Shown: positions 25,109 to 32,201, numbered from the stretch's first letter. The stretch is 64,000 bases of DNA from Acetobacter aceti (GCF_002005445.1 NZ_CP014692.1:744001-808000); one strand, 5' to 3'. Translations and numbers: made by a program. Notes: generated by a model not told the origin, from the letters alone.

Positions 25109-25753
25109 TTACTTTTTCCAGAATCCTTGTTCTTCTCTTAATAAATTAGCGTCAAAATATTCCGATCTATAGTAATTAGAACCAACCAACGGTATGTCTG
25201 AGTATAAAAATTTATCGAAATTTATTCTGTCATATATCTTTTTAATCATTATAAAATTTAATATTTTAAATATCGGAGCGTCTTGCTTAGTATTATCTGT
25301 ATATTCAATTGAAATTCCGGCATAATCGCTATTATTAAATATTTTAAAAATTTCTTTCAAATAAAAAAGACTTAAATGTCCTGATAAATTATCAAGAAAA
25401 CGGAATTTATTATCTGAACGATCATTGTTGATCACGTAACTATCCAGAAGGCCGCTTTCAATAAGATAGTCTGCATTTTTTGACGCTAAATCGTAAGATA
25501 TGACAACCTTTAGAACCTTTTCGTCTCGAAAGGCGCAAATTCCTGCTTTTTCAAAAAATCCGTCCGACCAATCGAAATTATTTATTTTAAATATATGACA
25601 AGACGTATCCTCTGTCGTCGTTGGGGCTTGAATATCATCCTCCCCTCCTGGAAAGACCGCGCTTTGACCTAACGCTGTTTGGCAAGGCAAAGCGCACAAA
25701 GCAAAAATCACCCACATCGATTGCGCGCGCATTGTTCTTCTTTTGTTCTTCAT
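25109..25753 (-). CDS. exported protein of unknown function, AT-rich accessory gene
   Basis: 214 aa with an N-terminal signal peptide (basic KNKRRTMRAQ, hydrophobic WVIFALCALPCQTALG, cleavage near GQS). The mature part is rich in Asn, Asp, Ile, Phe and Tyr and AT-rich unlike its neighbours. No family recognised. It lies downstream of the repressor on the same strand, so it can be transcribed in the lysogen while lytic operons are off. A lysogenic-conversion role (for example exclusion of other phages) is inferred from this position. Confidence 0.65.
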   Translation of the reverse strand: MKNKRRTMRAQSMWVIFALCALPCQTALGQSAVFPGGEDDIQAPTTTEDTSCHIFKINNFDWSDGFFEKAGICAFRDEKVLKVVISYDLASKNADYLIESGLLDSYVINNDRSDNKFRFLDNLSGHLSLFYLKEIFKIFNNSDYAGISIEYTDNTKQDAPIFKILNFIMIKKIYDRINFDKFLYSDIPLVGSNYYRSEYFDANLLREEQGFWKK

Positions 25754-25810
25754 GTAGAGTGCCCCCAAGGTATGGAGGGAGATAGAATGGGGAAAACTCT
25801 TCTTCGGAGT

Positions 25811-26158
25811 TTAGGCGACACCGGTCACCTTATCTCTCATCAGAATCATTCGAAGCGCTGCTTTCTCATCAGTGGAAAGCGTGCGCCAGAAAGTAACAAT
25901 TTCACTTTCTCCAGTATCTGCATCTTCTTCATTGATATTATTGCGATGCGTAGGCGATCCACGATAAAGATAATCGAGCGAAACAGAAAAGAAATCCGCT
26001 AAATCACAGAACGTCCTGAACCCGGGGTCTTTCCCTCCCTCTATTTCAGCAAGATGAGACCTGCTAATGCCAATAGCAACCGCTACATCAATTTGAGGCA
26101 TGCCTCGCGATTGTCTCAGCGACTTCAGTCTACTGCCAAGTGATTCTTTCGATTTCAT
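25811..26158 (-). CDS. Xre-family phage repressor (short, no peptidase domain)
   Basis: 115 aa. The N-terminal 60 residues are a classic HTH_3 domain (LGSRLKSLRQSRGMPQIDVA, VAIGISRSHLAEIEGGKDPG, TFCDLADFFSVSLDYLYRG). The rest is a short acidic tail and an IVTFWRTLSTDEKAALRMIL helix. It lacks a LexA-like serine protease domain. Its gene starts 58 bp from the palindromic operator that overlaps the divergent cro gene, the normal arrangement for a CI-type repressor. Confidence 0.88.
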   Translation of the reverse strand: MKSKESLGSRLKSLRQSRGMPQIDVAVAIGISRSHLAEIEGGKDPGFRTFCDLADFFSVSLDYLYRGSPTHRNNINEEDADTGESEIVTFWRTLSTDEKAALRMILMRDKVTGVA

Positions 26159-26215
26159 GAATTCACTATGTCATGCTGCGCTAATCGGCGCGTCGGCAGA
26201 GACGACATAATGTAT

Positions 26216-26252
26216 TGACGCAATGTGTCGGTATATGCGACACATTGCGTCA
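26216..26252. promoter_or_regulatory. palindromic operator overlapping the cro promoter
   Basis: Perfect 15-bp arms TGACGCAATGTGTCG and CGACACATTGCGTCA around GTATATG. The 17-bp core TGTCGGTATATGCGACA (26226-26242) recurs at 25054 and 25089. TTGACG (26215-26220) and a weak -10 GACACA 18 bp downstream place transcription start at or next to the cro ATG (26252). Confidence 0.8.
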
Positions 26253-26461
26253 TGACCGACCTGACGAAAATCATCCGCGCGGCTGGAGGGCCATCGAGGC
26301 TAGCCTCTGAGATCGGCAGAAGCCACTCCACCATCCTTGGCTGGAAGCGCGTCCCGGATATCCATGTCCAGAAGGTGGCTGCATTGTCAGGCATCCCTGC
26401 GCATGAAATCCGCCCTGACATATTCGATCCCTCTCCTGTCAAGGCCGAGGTCCAGCCATGA
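26252..26461 (+). CDS. Cro-like regulator (YdaS-type helix-turn-helix)
   Basis: 69 aa. MTDLTKIIRAAGGPSRLASE, then IGRSHSTILGWKRVP and HVQKVAALSGIPAHEIRPDI match the short Cro/YdaS fold. The chosen ATG is the last arm base pair of the operator palindrome; an upstream GTG at 26225 lies within the operator and is less likely. No ribosome binding site precedes the ATG, so a leaderless mRNA is probable. First gene of the long rightward transcript. Confidence 0.85.
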   Translation: MTDLTKIIRAAGGPSRLASEIGRSHSTILGWKRVPDIHVQKVAALSGIPAHEIRPDIFDPSPVKAEVQP

Positions 26462-26727
26462 GAGGAGGCCCAGCCATAGGACCGACCCTCCTCGCCCCAT
26501 CAGTCCTCAAAGCGCAAAAAGAGCTGGCAGACAGCCTCAAAGCTGATCTGATGAAGGCCGGGCTAAAGGACTGTTGCGCATCAACCCGTCAGCAATACGT
26601 TCCAATGTCGGTCCGATGGCCGTTGATAGCTCTTTTTGTAGCCCATCTGCTGTCTTCTGTAAGTGCTTTGCTACTTGTTCTGTCGATGGGCCGCCTGTCG
26701 CAGCATAAAAATGGACAATACTTGTGA
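26458..26727 (+). CDS. hypothetical early protein (89 aa)
   Basis: ATG overlaps the cro stop (ATGA). The N-terminal 45 residues (LAPSVLKAQKELADSLKADL) look genuine; the C-terminal part is hydrophobic (WPLIALFVAHLLSSVSALLL) and may form a membrane helix. It conflicts with the opposite-strand ORF 26537-26821. Confidence 0.4.
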   Translation: MRGGPAIGPTLLAPSVLKAQKELADSLKADLMKAGLKDCCASTRQQYVPMSVRWPLIALFVAHLLSSVSALLLVLSMGRLSQHKNGQYL

Positions 26728-26821
26728 TGGCGAGTTCCAGACCAGAAGTTAAGGATGCGACCTGCGCTGCTAATGACAGGAATTGTTTTTCTGTAGCGAA
26801 TTTTTCCACGTTTCTCTCCAT
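26537..26821 (-). CDS. hypothetical ORF antisense to the rightward early operon
   Basis: 94 aa from ATG 26821. The sequence (FATEKQFLSLAAQVASLTSG, then STEQVAKHLQKTADGLQKEL) looks strongly like a real helical protein. No clear ribosome binding site is present. Its start codon shares a CCATGG with a possible plus-strand start at 26820. Real only if the overlapping plus-strand frames are not. Confidence 0.4.
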   Translation of the reverse strand: MERNVEKFATEKQFLSLAAQVASLTSGLELAITSIVHFYAATGGPSTEQVAKHLQKTADGLQKELSTAIGPTLERIADGLMRNSPLARPSSDQL

Positions 26822-26912
26822 GGTGGTTGTGGCGATTGCCATGGTGGTGGGGCTGTGGGCGTTGGTCAATCAGCGCCCACAGCGATCCTGCCTTGAGGAA
26901 GCTCGGCCATGA
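26724..26912 (+). CDS. small membrane protein (62 aa)
   Basis: GTG start overlapping the previous stop (GTGA). The C-terminal half has one transmembrane helix (MVVVAIAMVVGLWALV). An internal ATG at 26820 would give only that 30-aa peptide. Overlapped on the other strand by the 26537-26821 frame. Confidence 0.4.
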   Translation: MMASSRPEVKDATCAANDRNCFSVANFSTFLSMVVVAIAMVVGLWALVNQRPQRSCLEEARP

Positions 26913-27091
26913 GGCAGACCCTCATCGAAACCTCAATCACCATCTTCATAAACGGCGTCCTTGTTGGCGTGCTGGCTGACCATCCGTGGTCCTGGGTGAC
27001 GCCGTGTGCCGTGGTCTCGATCGTCTGCACATGGGTGCTCTTTCTCCGGCTTCTTTTGTGCATTCCATCCGACAAAGAGAGGCAGTCATGA
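26909..27091 (+). CDS. small membrane protein (60 aa)
   Basis: Two hydrophobic helices (TIFINGVLVGVLADH and CAVVSIVCTWVLFLRLLL) and a charged C-terminus. ATGA overlaps at both ends. Function unknown. Confidence 0.5.
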   Translation: MRQTLIETSITIFINGVLVGVLADHPWSWVTPCAVVSIVCTWVLFLRLLLCIPSDKERQS

Positions 27092-27885
27092 CTGAACCCT
27101 CGTCGTCATTCGGCCACCTGCAATCTCTGGCTATCACGGAAGGCTTCCTTCTTACACAACCTGAGGACGCTGGCCTGATTGCTCTAGGACCAGAGCGCTC
27201 TGAAGAACTGTCTCAAAGACTTTCCACGCAAGTGTCTGTGTTCCTTCTTTCAAAGGCTGCCCAATCAGCGATTGAGGAACTTGGACTTTCAGAGTTCCTG
27301 ACCACGGGATGCGTCCGTCGCATCCAGTCAGATGTATCTTTACTTCTGCATGGCCGGGTTCGAGCCCTTTGCCTGTCCGACGTACAGACAAAAGTTTTAT
27401 CGTCATGGCTGGAAGATTGTTCGACATGTGCGTCTCCTGATGTCGATGACGGAGCAGACTGGGAAGAGCATATGGCTCAGCGGGCTGTGGAAATTGAGGC
27501 CTTTATGGAGCGTGGTCGTCAGTCCCCGAAACCGGCTTGCCAGGCATGCCAATCCAGTCTGATGCGATCTGGCCGAAAACCTCATTCAGATGGACTGATC
27601 ATCGGAATGGAGCATGGCCTTACCACTCTGGAGGCATGTCGGAGTCAGACTTCATCAGAATCCTCCATGACCTGTTGTGGTGACTGCATGGTGGAGCAGG
27701 ACCGTCGAGGCGGCAAATCCTTGACGGTCCTGCATTGGATCAAAACCTCCCTTCTCCAAGTTACTGCCCCTCGCAAGAGCAGTAATGACAGAAAGGGCGT
27801 CCAAAATGTTGGGTATTTCGTCCAAGCGCGTGGGTATTTTACCCAAAAATTTGGACGTTTCGTCCAAAATCGCCGGATTGGGTGA
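27088..27885 (+). CDS. early protein containing portal-like C-terminal segments
   Basis: 265 aa, coupled to the upstream gene by ATGA. Residues about 120-145 (DDGADWEEHMAQRAVEIEAF) and 170-190 (GLIIGMEHGLTTLEA) match the last part of this prophage's own portal protein (NEGADWEEHLDQRAIEIAAF and GAILGMDAGLSTLETE), but in reversed order. The first 110 residues have no known family, and an opposite-strand ORF overlaps them. Two CxxC pairs follow (CQACQ, CCGDC). It may be a mosaic relic. Confidence 0.5.
   Translation: MTEPSSSFGHLQSLAITEGFLLTQPEDAGLIALGPERSEELSQRLSTQVSVFLLSKAAQSAIEELGLSEFLTTGCVRRIQSDVSLLLHGRVRALCLSDVQTKVLSSWLEDCSTCASPDVDDGADWEEHMAQRAVEIEAFMERGRQSPKPACQACQSSLMRSGRKPHSDGLIIGMEHGLTTLEACRSQTSSESSMTCCGDCMVEQDRRGGKSLTVLHWIKTSLLQVTAPRKSSNDRKGVQNVGYFVQARGYFTQKFGRFVQNRRIG
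27152..27427 (-). CDS. hypothetical ORF antisense to the rightward early operon
   Basis: 91 aa, MSNNLPAMTIKLLSVRRTGK then strand-rich VKIHLTGCDGRIPWSGTLKV. The start follows GGAG with a 6-nt gap. The sequence is very protein-like. It conflicts with the plus-strand frame 27088-27885, which has translational-coupling evidence; strand assignment is unresolved. Confidence 0.45.
   Translation of the reverse strand: MSNNLPAMTIKLLSVRRTGKGLEPGHAEVKIHLTGCDGRIPWSGTLKVQVPQSLIGQPLKEGTQTLAWKVFETVLQSALVLEQSGQRPQVV
27796..27872. repeat. cluster of short inverted and direct repeats
   Basis: TTTGGACG-TTT-CGTCCAAA is a perfect 8-3-8 palindrome (27850-27868). It is preceded by GTCCAAAATGTTGGGTATTT, CGTCCAAGCGCG and GGGTATTTTACCCAAAA, which repeat GGGTATTT and CGTCCAA units. 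It lies at the junction of two early genes and is translated in one or both frames. Confidence 0.6.
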
Positions 27886-27889
27886 GCCG

Positions 27890-28183
27890 ATGTCCGGCAG
27901 CACCATCACCAGCCAGTTTCAGGAAATGGTCCGTCAGGAAGTCGGTGCGCGGCGTGCTACCGGTCTTAAGGGAGCGTTTCGTGAGGTTGCGAGGCTTTAC
28001 AGTCTCACTGAGCGACGTGTGCGCGCAGCGTGGCATGGTGAGCTGCGGTCGGTCCGTGCGGAAGAATGGGAGAGTGTCAGAGTCCGTCGCCTCGAAATGC
28101 TGCGAGTGCGGCAGGAACAGCTCCGACAGGAACTGGCCTCTCTTGAAGAAGAATTCGCGACACCCAAAGGCGATCAGGCATGA
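27890..28183 (+). CDS. phage DNA-binding-like protein (97 aa)
   Basis: MSGSTITSQFQEMVRQEVGA followed by a helix-turn-helix-like FREVARLYSLTERRVRAAWH and a charged coiled-coil tail (LEMLRVRQEQLRQELASLEE). The open frame extends back to an ATG at 27785 through the repeat cluster; 27890 is preferred because the upstream part is repeat-encoded. Likely an early regulator. Confidence 0.6.
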   Translation: MSGSTITSQFQEMVRQEVGARRATGLKGAFREVARLYSLTERRVRAAWHGELRSVRAEEWESVRVRRLEMLRVRQEQLRQELASLEEEFATPKGDQA

Positions 28184-28356
28184 AGGAAGCCTTTATCGCT
28201 GCGGCTATCGCAATCGGGATCAGCCTTGGCTGCGCCCGTTATCGTTATGAAATCGCCCAAACCTGGCTGGCTTATGAAATGTGGCGGATACGCACACGTT
28301 TAAATCGTGCGCGCCGGTTTGAGCGATATCTCAGTAGTAAACTGGAGAGAAAATGA
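28180..28356 (+). CDS. small membrane protein (58 aa)
   Basis: MKEAFIAAAIAIGISLGCAR forms a hydrophobic N-terminal helix with a Cys near its end, followed by a basic helical tail (RIRTRLNRARRFERYL). ATGA overlaps with both neighbours. Function unknown. Confidence 0.5.
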   Translation: MKEAFIAAAIAIGISLGCARYRYEIAQTWLAYEMWRIRTRLNRARRFERYLSSKLERK

Positions 28357-28532
28357 CGTCGACTGATCGTCTGGCGCTGTCCGTGCGCTCACTGTCATCC
28401 AAGGGGCTGTCTGCAAGAAAAATTGCAAGGCTTCTGCGAATATCTGAGAGGCGTGTTTTTCAGTTGCGGTCCGCAGCGCTGGCTCTGTCCAGCCTTGGAA
28501 ATGCTTCCGAAACTGCGTCGGGAGTTGCGTAA
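28353..28532 (+). CDS. small helix-turn-helix protein (59 aa)
   Basis: MTSTDRLALSVRSLSSKGLS then ARKIARLLRISERRVFQLRS is a compact helix-turn-helix like sigma-70 region 4 or transposase N-termini. ATGA overlap with the upstream gene. Probably a DNA-binding early phage protein. Confidence 0.55.
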   Translation: MTSTDRLALSVRSLSSKGLSARKIARLLRISERRVFQLRSAALALSSLGNASETASGVA

Positions 28533-28533
28533 A

Positions 28534-28734
28534 ATGGCTTTGAGAGCAAGGCGATTTGGCGAAAAGCCACGGAAACATCCCTACTCGATCTCACCACGGG
28601 CTCTTGATCACGAAGCATTAGAGAAGTCTTCGAAGATCAAGCCGAATCTTGCCATGCAGGTCCGGGTATCGAGCGGCATGACTCAGATTGATGCCAGCCT
28701 GATGAAAGCCGTGCGGGGGTTCTGGTATGTCTGA
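28534..28734 (+). CDS. hypothetical phage protein (66 aa)
   Basis: MALRARRFGEKPRKHPYSIS and onward; basic. The start at 28534 follows the preceding stop by one base; the longer frame from 28423 overlaps that gene. The C-terminus (SLMKAVRGFWYV) overlaps the next start by 8 bp. Confidence 0.5.
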   Translation: MALRARRFGEKPRKHPYSISPRALDHEALEKSSKIKPNLAMQVRVSSGMTQIDASLMKAVRGFWYV

Positions 28735-29146
28735 AGCCTACATCGCGGCCCCCGACTTTTTCGGAAAACTGAATAGTTCGATCCGTTCGGCAGGCAGTAT
28801 CGCTGCATTCGCGGCGCAGCACGGCCTGCGTCCACGGAACGTTTACGAAACTCATGCCGCCAATATCATCCACGATGATGTTTGTGCTGTTTTTGGTCTG
28901 ATGTATGTGGAACGCTATCCGCTGAGTGTGGATCCGAAAACACTTCTTCCGCGAGCTGCCGTTTACGGAAAACTGAATAGTTTTGTCGAGCAGTGCGGAT
29001 CACAGAGGAAGGCTGCGAAAAAACTGTGTGTCAGTGAGCAGCACCTGAGCAACGTGATCCACAAGCGCCGTGGCGTTCTGGAAATTCTTCCAGGTCTTGG
29101 TTTTTGTCGCCCTGTGCATCGTTTTCTGCCCATCAAGGCGCCGTGA
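28727..29146 (+). CDS. phage protein with two helix-turn-helix-like halves
   Basis: 139 aa. Two repeats can be seen: FFGKLNSSIRSAGSIAAFAA and VYGKLNSFVEQCGSQRKAAK, each followed by a Cro-like recognition segment (HGLRPRNVYETH; LCVSEQHLSNVIHKRR). It is probably a tandem Cro/CI-type DNA-binding protein. The next gene starts 1 bp after its stop. Confidence 0.6.
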   Translation: MSEAYIAAPDFFGKLNSSIRSAGSIAAFAAQHGLRPRNVYETHAANIIHDDVCAVFGLMYVERYPLSVDPKTLLPRAAVYGKLNSFVEQCGSQRKAAKKLCVSEQHLSNVIHKRRGVLEILPGLGFCRPVHRFLPIKAP

Positions 29147-29147
29147 A

Positions 29148-29723
29148 ATGGCGAGAACGTCGAAAGTCTCTTCATACGATCGTGCAGAGAACGACTTTTA
29201 CGTCGAGCCCGCATGGTCTGTCCGGGCGCTGCTGGTGGTGGAAAGTGGCTTCGACCGTCCAGTCATGGACCCGTGCGCTGGCACCGACACGATTCCTCGC
29301 ACATTCCGTGACGCCGGCATCGGCGCATACGGGTGCGATATTGTCTGGCGCAGTGATCGTCAGTTGGCCCAGGGAGATTTTCGGGACACGCTGCGAATGT
29401 GGCGTCCGACATTCATCGTTTCAAATCCACCCTATTCCTCCTGGGAAGATGTTGTTTCCACCGGTTTTGATGTTGGTGCCGAGCGTATCTGCCTGATCCT
29501 GCCTGCGCGTTATCGTGAAGGTCAGGATCGTCGGGCCTGGTATCGGCGTTACCCACCAGTTCGGATTTGGGATTTCAGCCAACGCGTGGATATGCCGCCT
29601 GGCGGAAAAGCCATCAAAAAAGGTGGTGGCAATAAGCAGTATGCCTGGTTCGTCTGGGAGAAAGGCCATACCGGGCCGGGTTATACTGGTGACTGGCTGC
29701 CGATCATGGAGAAACGCCCATGA
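29148..29723 (+). CDS. DNA adenine methyltransferase-like protein
   Basis: 191 aa from ATG 29148. Motif I PVMDPCAGTDTI (SAM binding) and catalytic motif IV SNPPYSSWEDVV are in the order of gamma-type N6-adenine or related amino methyltransferases. The C-terminal RRAWYRRYPPVRIWDFSQR region fits phage-encoded members. It may protect phage DNA from host restriction. It overlaps the next gene by 4 bp. Confidence 0.8.
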   Translation: MARTSKVSSYDRAENDFYVEPAWSVRALLVVESGFDRPVMDPCAGTDTIPRTFRDAGIGAYGCDIVWRSDRQLAQGDFRDTLRMWRPTFIVSNPPYSSWEDVVSTGFDVGAERICLILPARYREGQDRRAWYRRYPPVRIWDFSQRVDMPPGGKAIKKGGGNKQYAWFVWEKGHTGPGYTGDWLPIMEKRP

Positions 29724-31435
29724 CTGCTGCTCCGACCGCCAAAGAAGTCTCACAGATGCTCACCGCCAGCATGCCGACGCTTGCGCGTGAATGTCTTCCA
29801 GGTGGGCAGAAGCGTGGCAATGAATGGACTGCAGGAAGTTTAGCCGGTGAACCTGGCACGCGCGTTTCAGTCCGGATCGCGGGTAGCAAGGTTGGCACAT
29901 GGAAGAACTTCGCCAGCGAAGAGGGTGGCGACGCGCTCGATCTTGTCTCCGCCTGCCTGACGGGAGGCGATCTGAAACAGGCTTTCAAATGGGCCTGTAA
30001 CTGGCTCGGACTGTCGTCAGAGCGCGTTGAAGAGCGACGAGTGGAGCTGAAAGAAAAGGCGGAGACCGAGAAAAGAGCGGCGGAACAGGATGCGGCGAAG
30101 CGGCGTTTGCGCGCACGGGATATCTGGCTCGGCAGCCGTGAGGATATCCGTGCAACGCCGGTGGATCTGTATCTTCGCAGCCGTGGGATCGATCTGACGC
30201 GTTTTGATCATCCACCCCATGCCCTGCGTTTTGCGCCTGAGCATTACTGCACGGAAATTGAGGCTCCATTGCCTGCCATGCTGGCCGCCATCACCAATCT
30301 GGAGGGTCGCATCGTCGCGGTTCATCAGACGTGGCTCGGACAGCATGGTGGACAATGGTCCAAAGCGAAACTCGAATGTTCCAAGAAAGTGCTTGGAACA
30401 TTTGCAGGCAGTGGCATCCGCCTGAGACGTGGACAATCCGGCAAGGCGCTGAAGCAGGTCTCGCCGGATGAAATGGTGGCGATTGGTGAGGGCATTGAGA
30501 CATGCCTGTCGGTCGCTCTTGCCTGCCCTGAGCTGCGGATCCTCGCGGCGGTCTCGCTTTCAAACCTCGGAACAATTCGGCTGACCAGGGCATGGGGCGT
30601 GGATGGTGAGAGCTGGATTATCGAGCATCGACGTGTCCCTGCGGACCCGGCGACCAGCCCTGAAGACTGGGATACTCTTCTGACCAGCCTGACTGAAACG
30701 CTATATCCACTCGCGGACGGCAGCGGGCGAGGCATGCGCGTTCTGGCAATCGGCTACGATTCGGGAGGCTCCGAGGGCGTCACGCTGCAGGCGTATGGTG
30801 CGTGGAAGAGGGCGCGACGATCGTCTCGGGCACGCATGATCGGACAGATCGAGGGTCGTGAAGCCTGGACCATTCTTCCTCTGAAGGGTGCGTCCAATCT
30901 CAATGCCGCTTCTCTTGCGGTTTCCTATCCGAACACACAGCGAAAAGATCGTAACGCCGCGGCCCGCGGGGAAATCCCGCTTGGCGTGTTCAACCCGAAC
31001 CGGTTCAAGGATGATGCAGTCACCCAACTTCAGCGTGCAGACGCGGGACCATGGTGTGTCCATTTTCCATACGCGTTGCGTGCTGCGGAGCCGCCCCACC
31101 CTTTCTTTGAGCAGATCGTATCCGAGCGACGGCAGGACAGTGGACGATGGGAAAAGCTGACATCTTCCTCGCGAAACGAGGTGCTCGATCTGCTGGTGAT
31201 GACCGACGTCATGGCCACGATGCACGGACTTCGTCGCATAAACTGGGAAGCTCCACCCGGATGGGCCTGTGACTGGGATCAGAACGTTCTGGTGAAGCCG
31301 ATCGTCACGGACACCGAAGTCCCAAAGGGATCCGCGCCCGGAAATATTCCTCGCAACCGGGTTGCTCCAACGGCTGAGCCAAAGAGTGCGGCGGAAAGAA
31401 TGGCAGAACTGGCGAAAAAATACGGCTCCAACTGA
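29720..31435 (+). CDS. fusion: Toprim primase N-terminus with terminase large subunit nuclease C-terminus
   Basis: 571 aa. Residues 1-285 are a phage primase of the DUF7146/Toprim type (GSKVGTWKNFASEEGGDALD, YLRSRGIDL, ALRFAPEHYC and the Toprim start MVAIGEGIETCLSVALACP, SLSNLG). From about residue 290 it is the C-terminal nuclease domain of the GpA-type terminase (AWGVDGESWIIEHRRVPADP, AIGYDSGGSEGVTLQAYGAW, NPNRFKDDAV, SSRNEVLDLLV). The Toprim DxD part and the whole terminase ATPase domain are missing. The join is in frame near 30572-30600. Confidence 0.85.
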   Translation: MTAAPTAKEVSQMLTASMPTLARECLPGGQKRGNEWTAGSLAGEPGTRVSVRIAGSKVGTWKNFASEEGGDALDLVSACLTGGDLKQAFKWACNWLGLSSERVEERRVELKEKAETEKRAAEQDAAKRRLRARDIWLGSREDIRATPVDLYLRSRGIDLTRFDHPPHALRFAPEHYCTEIEAPLPAMLAAITNLEGRIVAVHQTWLGQHGGQWSKAKLECSKKVLGTFAGSGIRLRRGQSGKALKQVSPDEMVAIGEGIETCLSVALACPELRILAAVSLSNLGTIRLTRAWGVDGESWIIEHRRVPADPATSPEDWDTLLTSLTETLYPLADGSGRGMRVLAIGYDSGGSEGVTLQAYGAWKRARRSSRARMIGQIEGREAWTILPLKGASNLNAASLAVSYPNTQRKDRNAAARGEIPLGVFNPNRFKDDAVTQLQRADAGPWCVHFPYALRAAEPPHPFFEQIVSERRQDSGRWEKLTSSSRNEVLDLLVMTDVMATMHGLRRINWEAPPGWACDWDQNVLVKPIVTDTEVPKGSAPGNIPRNRVAPTAEPKSAAERMAELAKKYGSN

Positions 31436-31445
31436 AGGAAATCCC

Positions 31446-32201
31446 ATGGCGCTCGACATGAAGATCGGTCTCGATGCGAAAAAGCTGATGCGGGACCTGA
31501 GTGCTCTATCTGAAAAGGAAATCCCAACTGCCGCTGCGAATGCTCTGAACCGACTCGCGACCGGAGCACGGTTGCAGATTCAGGACAGAATGAAGGAGGT
31601 CTTCGACAATCCGACCCCTTTCACGCTGAACGGTTTTTTCACCCGTCCTGCCCGCTCGAACAATCTGGAAGCATGGGTGGCGACCTGTGACTATGCGCCC
31701 AAAGGAACGCCGGCCATCCGCTATCTCGGACCCGAAATAAGGGGTGGGCAGCGCGATATGAAGAAGTTTGAAAAGGCGCTTAGCGCGGTTTCTGGCGGTC
31801 AATACATCGTGCCAGGCAAAGATGCGCCGCTGGATCAATACGGCAACCTCAGTCGCGGACTGATGACGCAGATACTCAGCCGACTGAGCCTTATGATGGA
31901 TCCAACTTCGAACATGAGTACGAAGGTGATTGGTCGACTGGCGAAACGCGGCAAAAACGCGCGCGGTCAGCGAAGTGAATATTTCATTGCCCGCGAGCGT
32001 GGGAATGGCCGTCCGTTGGGGATCTACAAGCTGCTTGCGCCAGGCAAAGTCGGCGAAATCATCCGCTTTGTTCCGCGTCCGCCAACATACAAGGCGGTGC
32101 TGCCAGTGGAAGATATCGTGAACCAGACGATTGCACGCCGGCAGGATCGCGTCGTTCAGGAAGAGATCATCAAGGCGTTCCGGCGCAGGGGGTTGAAGTG
32201 A
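31446..32201 (+). CDS. conserved phage structural protein preceding gpW
   Basis: 251 aa from ATG 31446 (AAGGAAATCCC ahead). The pattern LSALSEKEIPTAAANALNRL, ALNRLATGARLQIQDRMKEV, NPTPFTLNGFFTRPA, and YLGPEIRGGQRDMKKFEKAL is shared by proteins encoded between terminase and gpW in many lambda-head phages. Role uncertain, perhaps a minor virion or connector protein. Confidence 0.7.
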   Translation: MALDMKIGLDAKKLMRDLSALSEKEIPTAAANALNRLATGARLQIQDRMKEVFDNPTPFTLNGFFTRPARSNNLEAWVATCDYAPKGTPAIRYLGPEIRGGQRDMKKFEKALSAVSGGQYIVPGKDAPLDQYGNLSRGLMTQILSRLSLMMDPTSNMSTKVIGRLAKRGKNARGQRSEYFIARERGNGRPLGIYKLLAPGKVGEIIRFVPRPPTYKAVLPVEDIVNQTIARRQDRVVQEEIIKAFRRRGLK

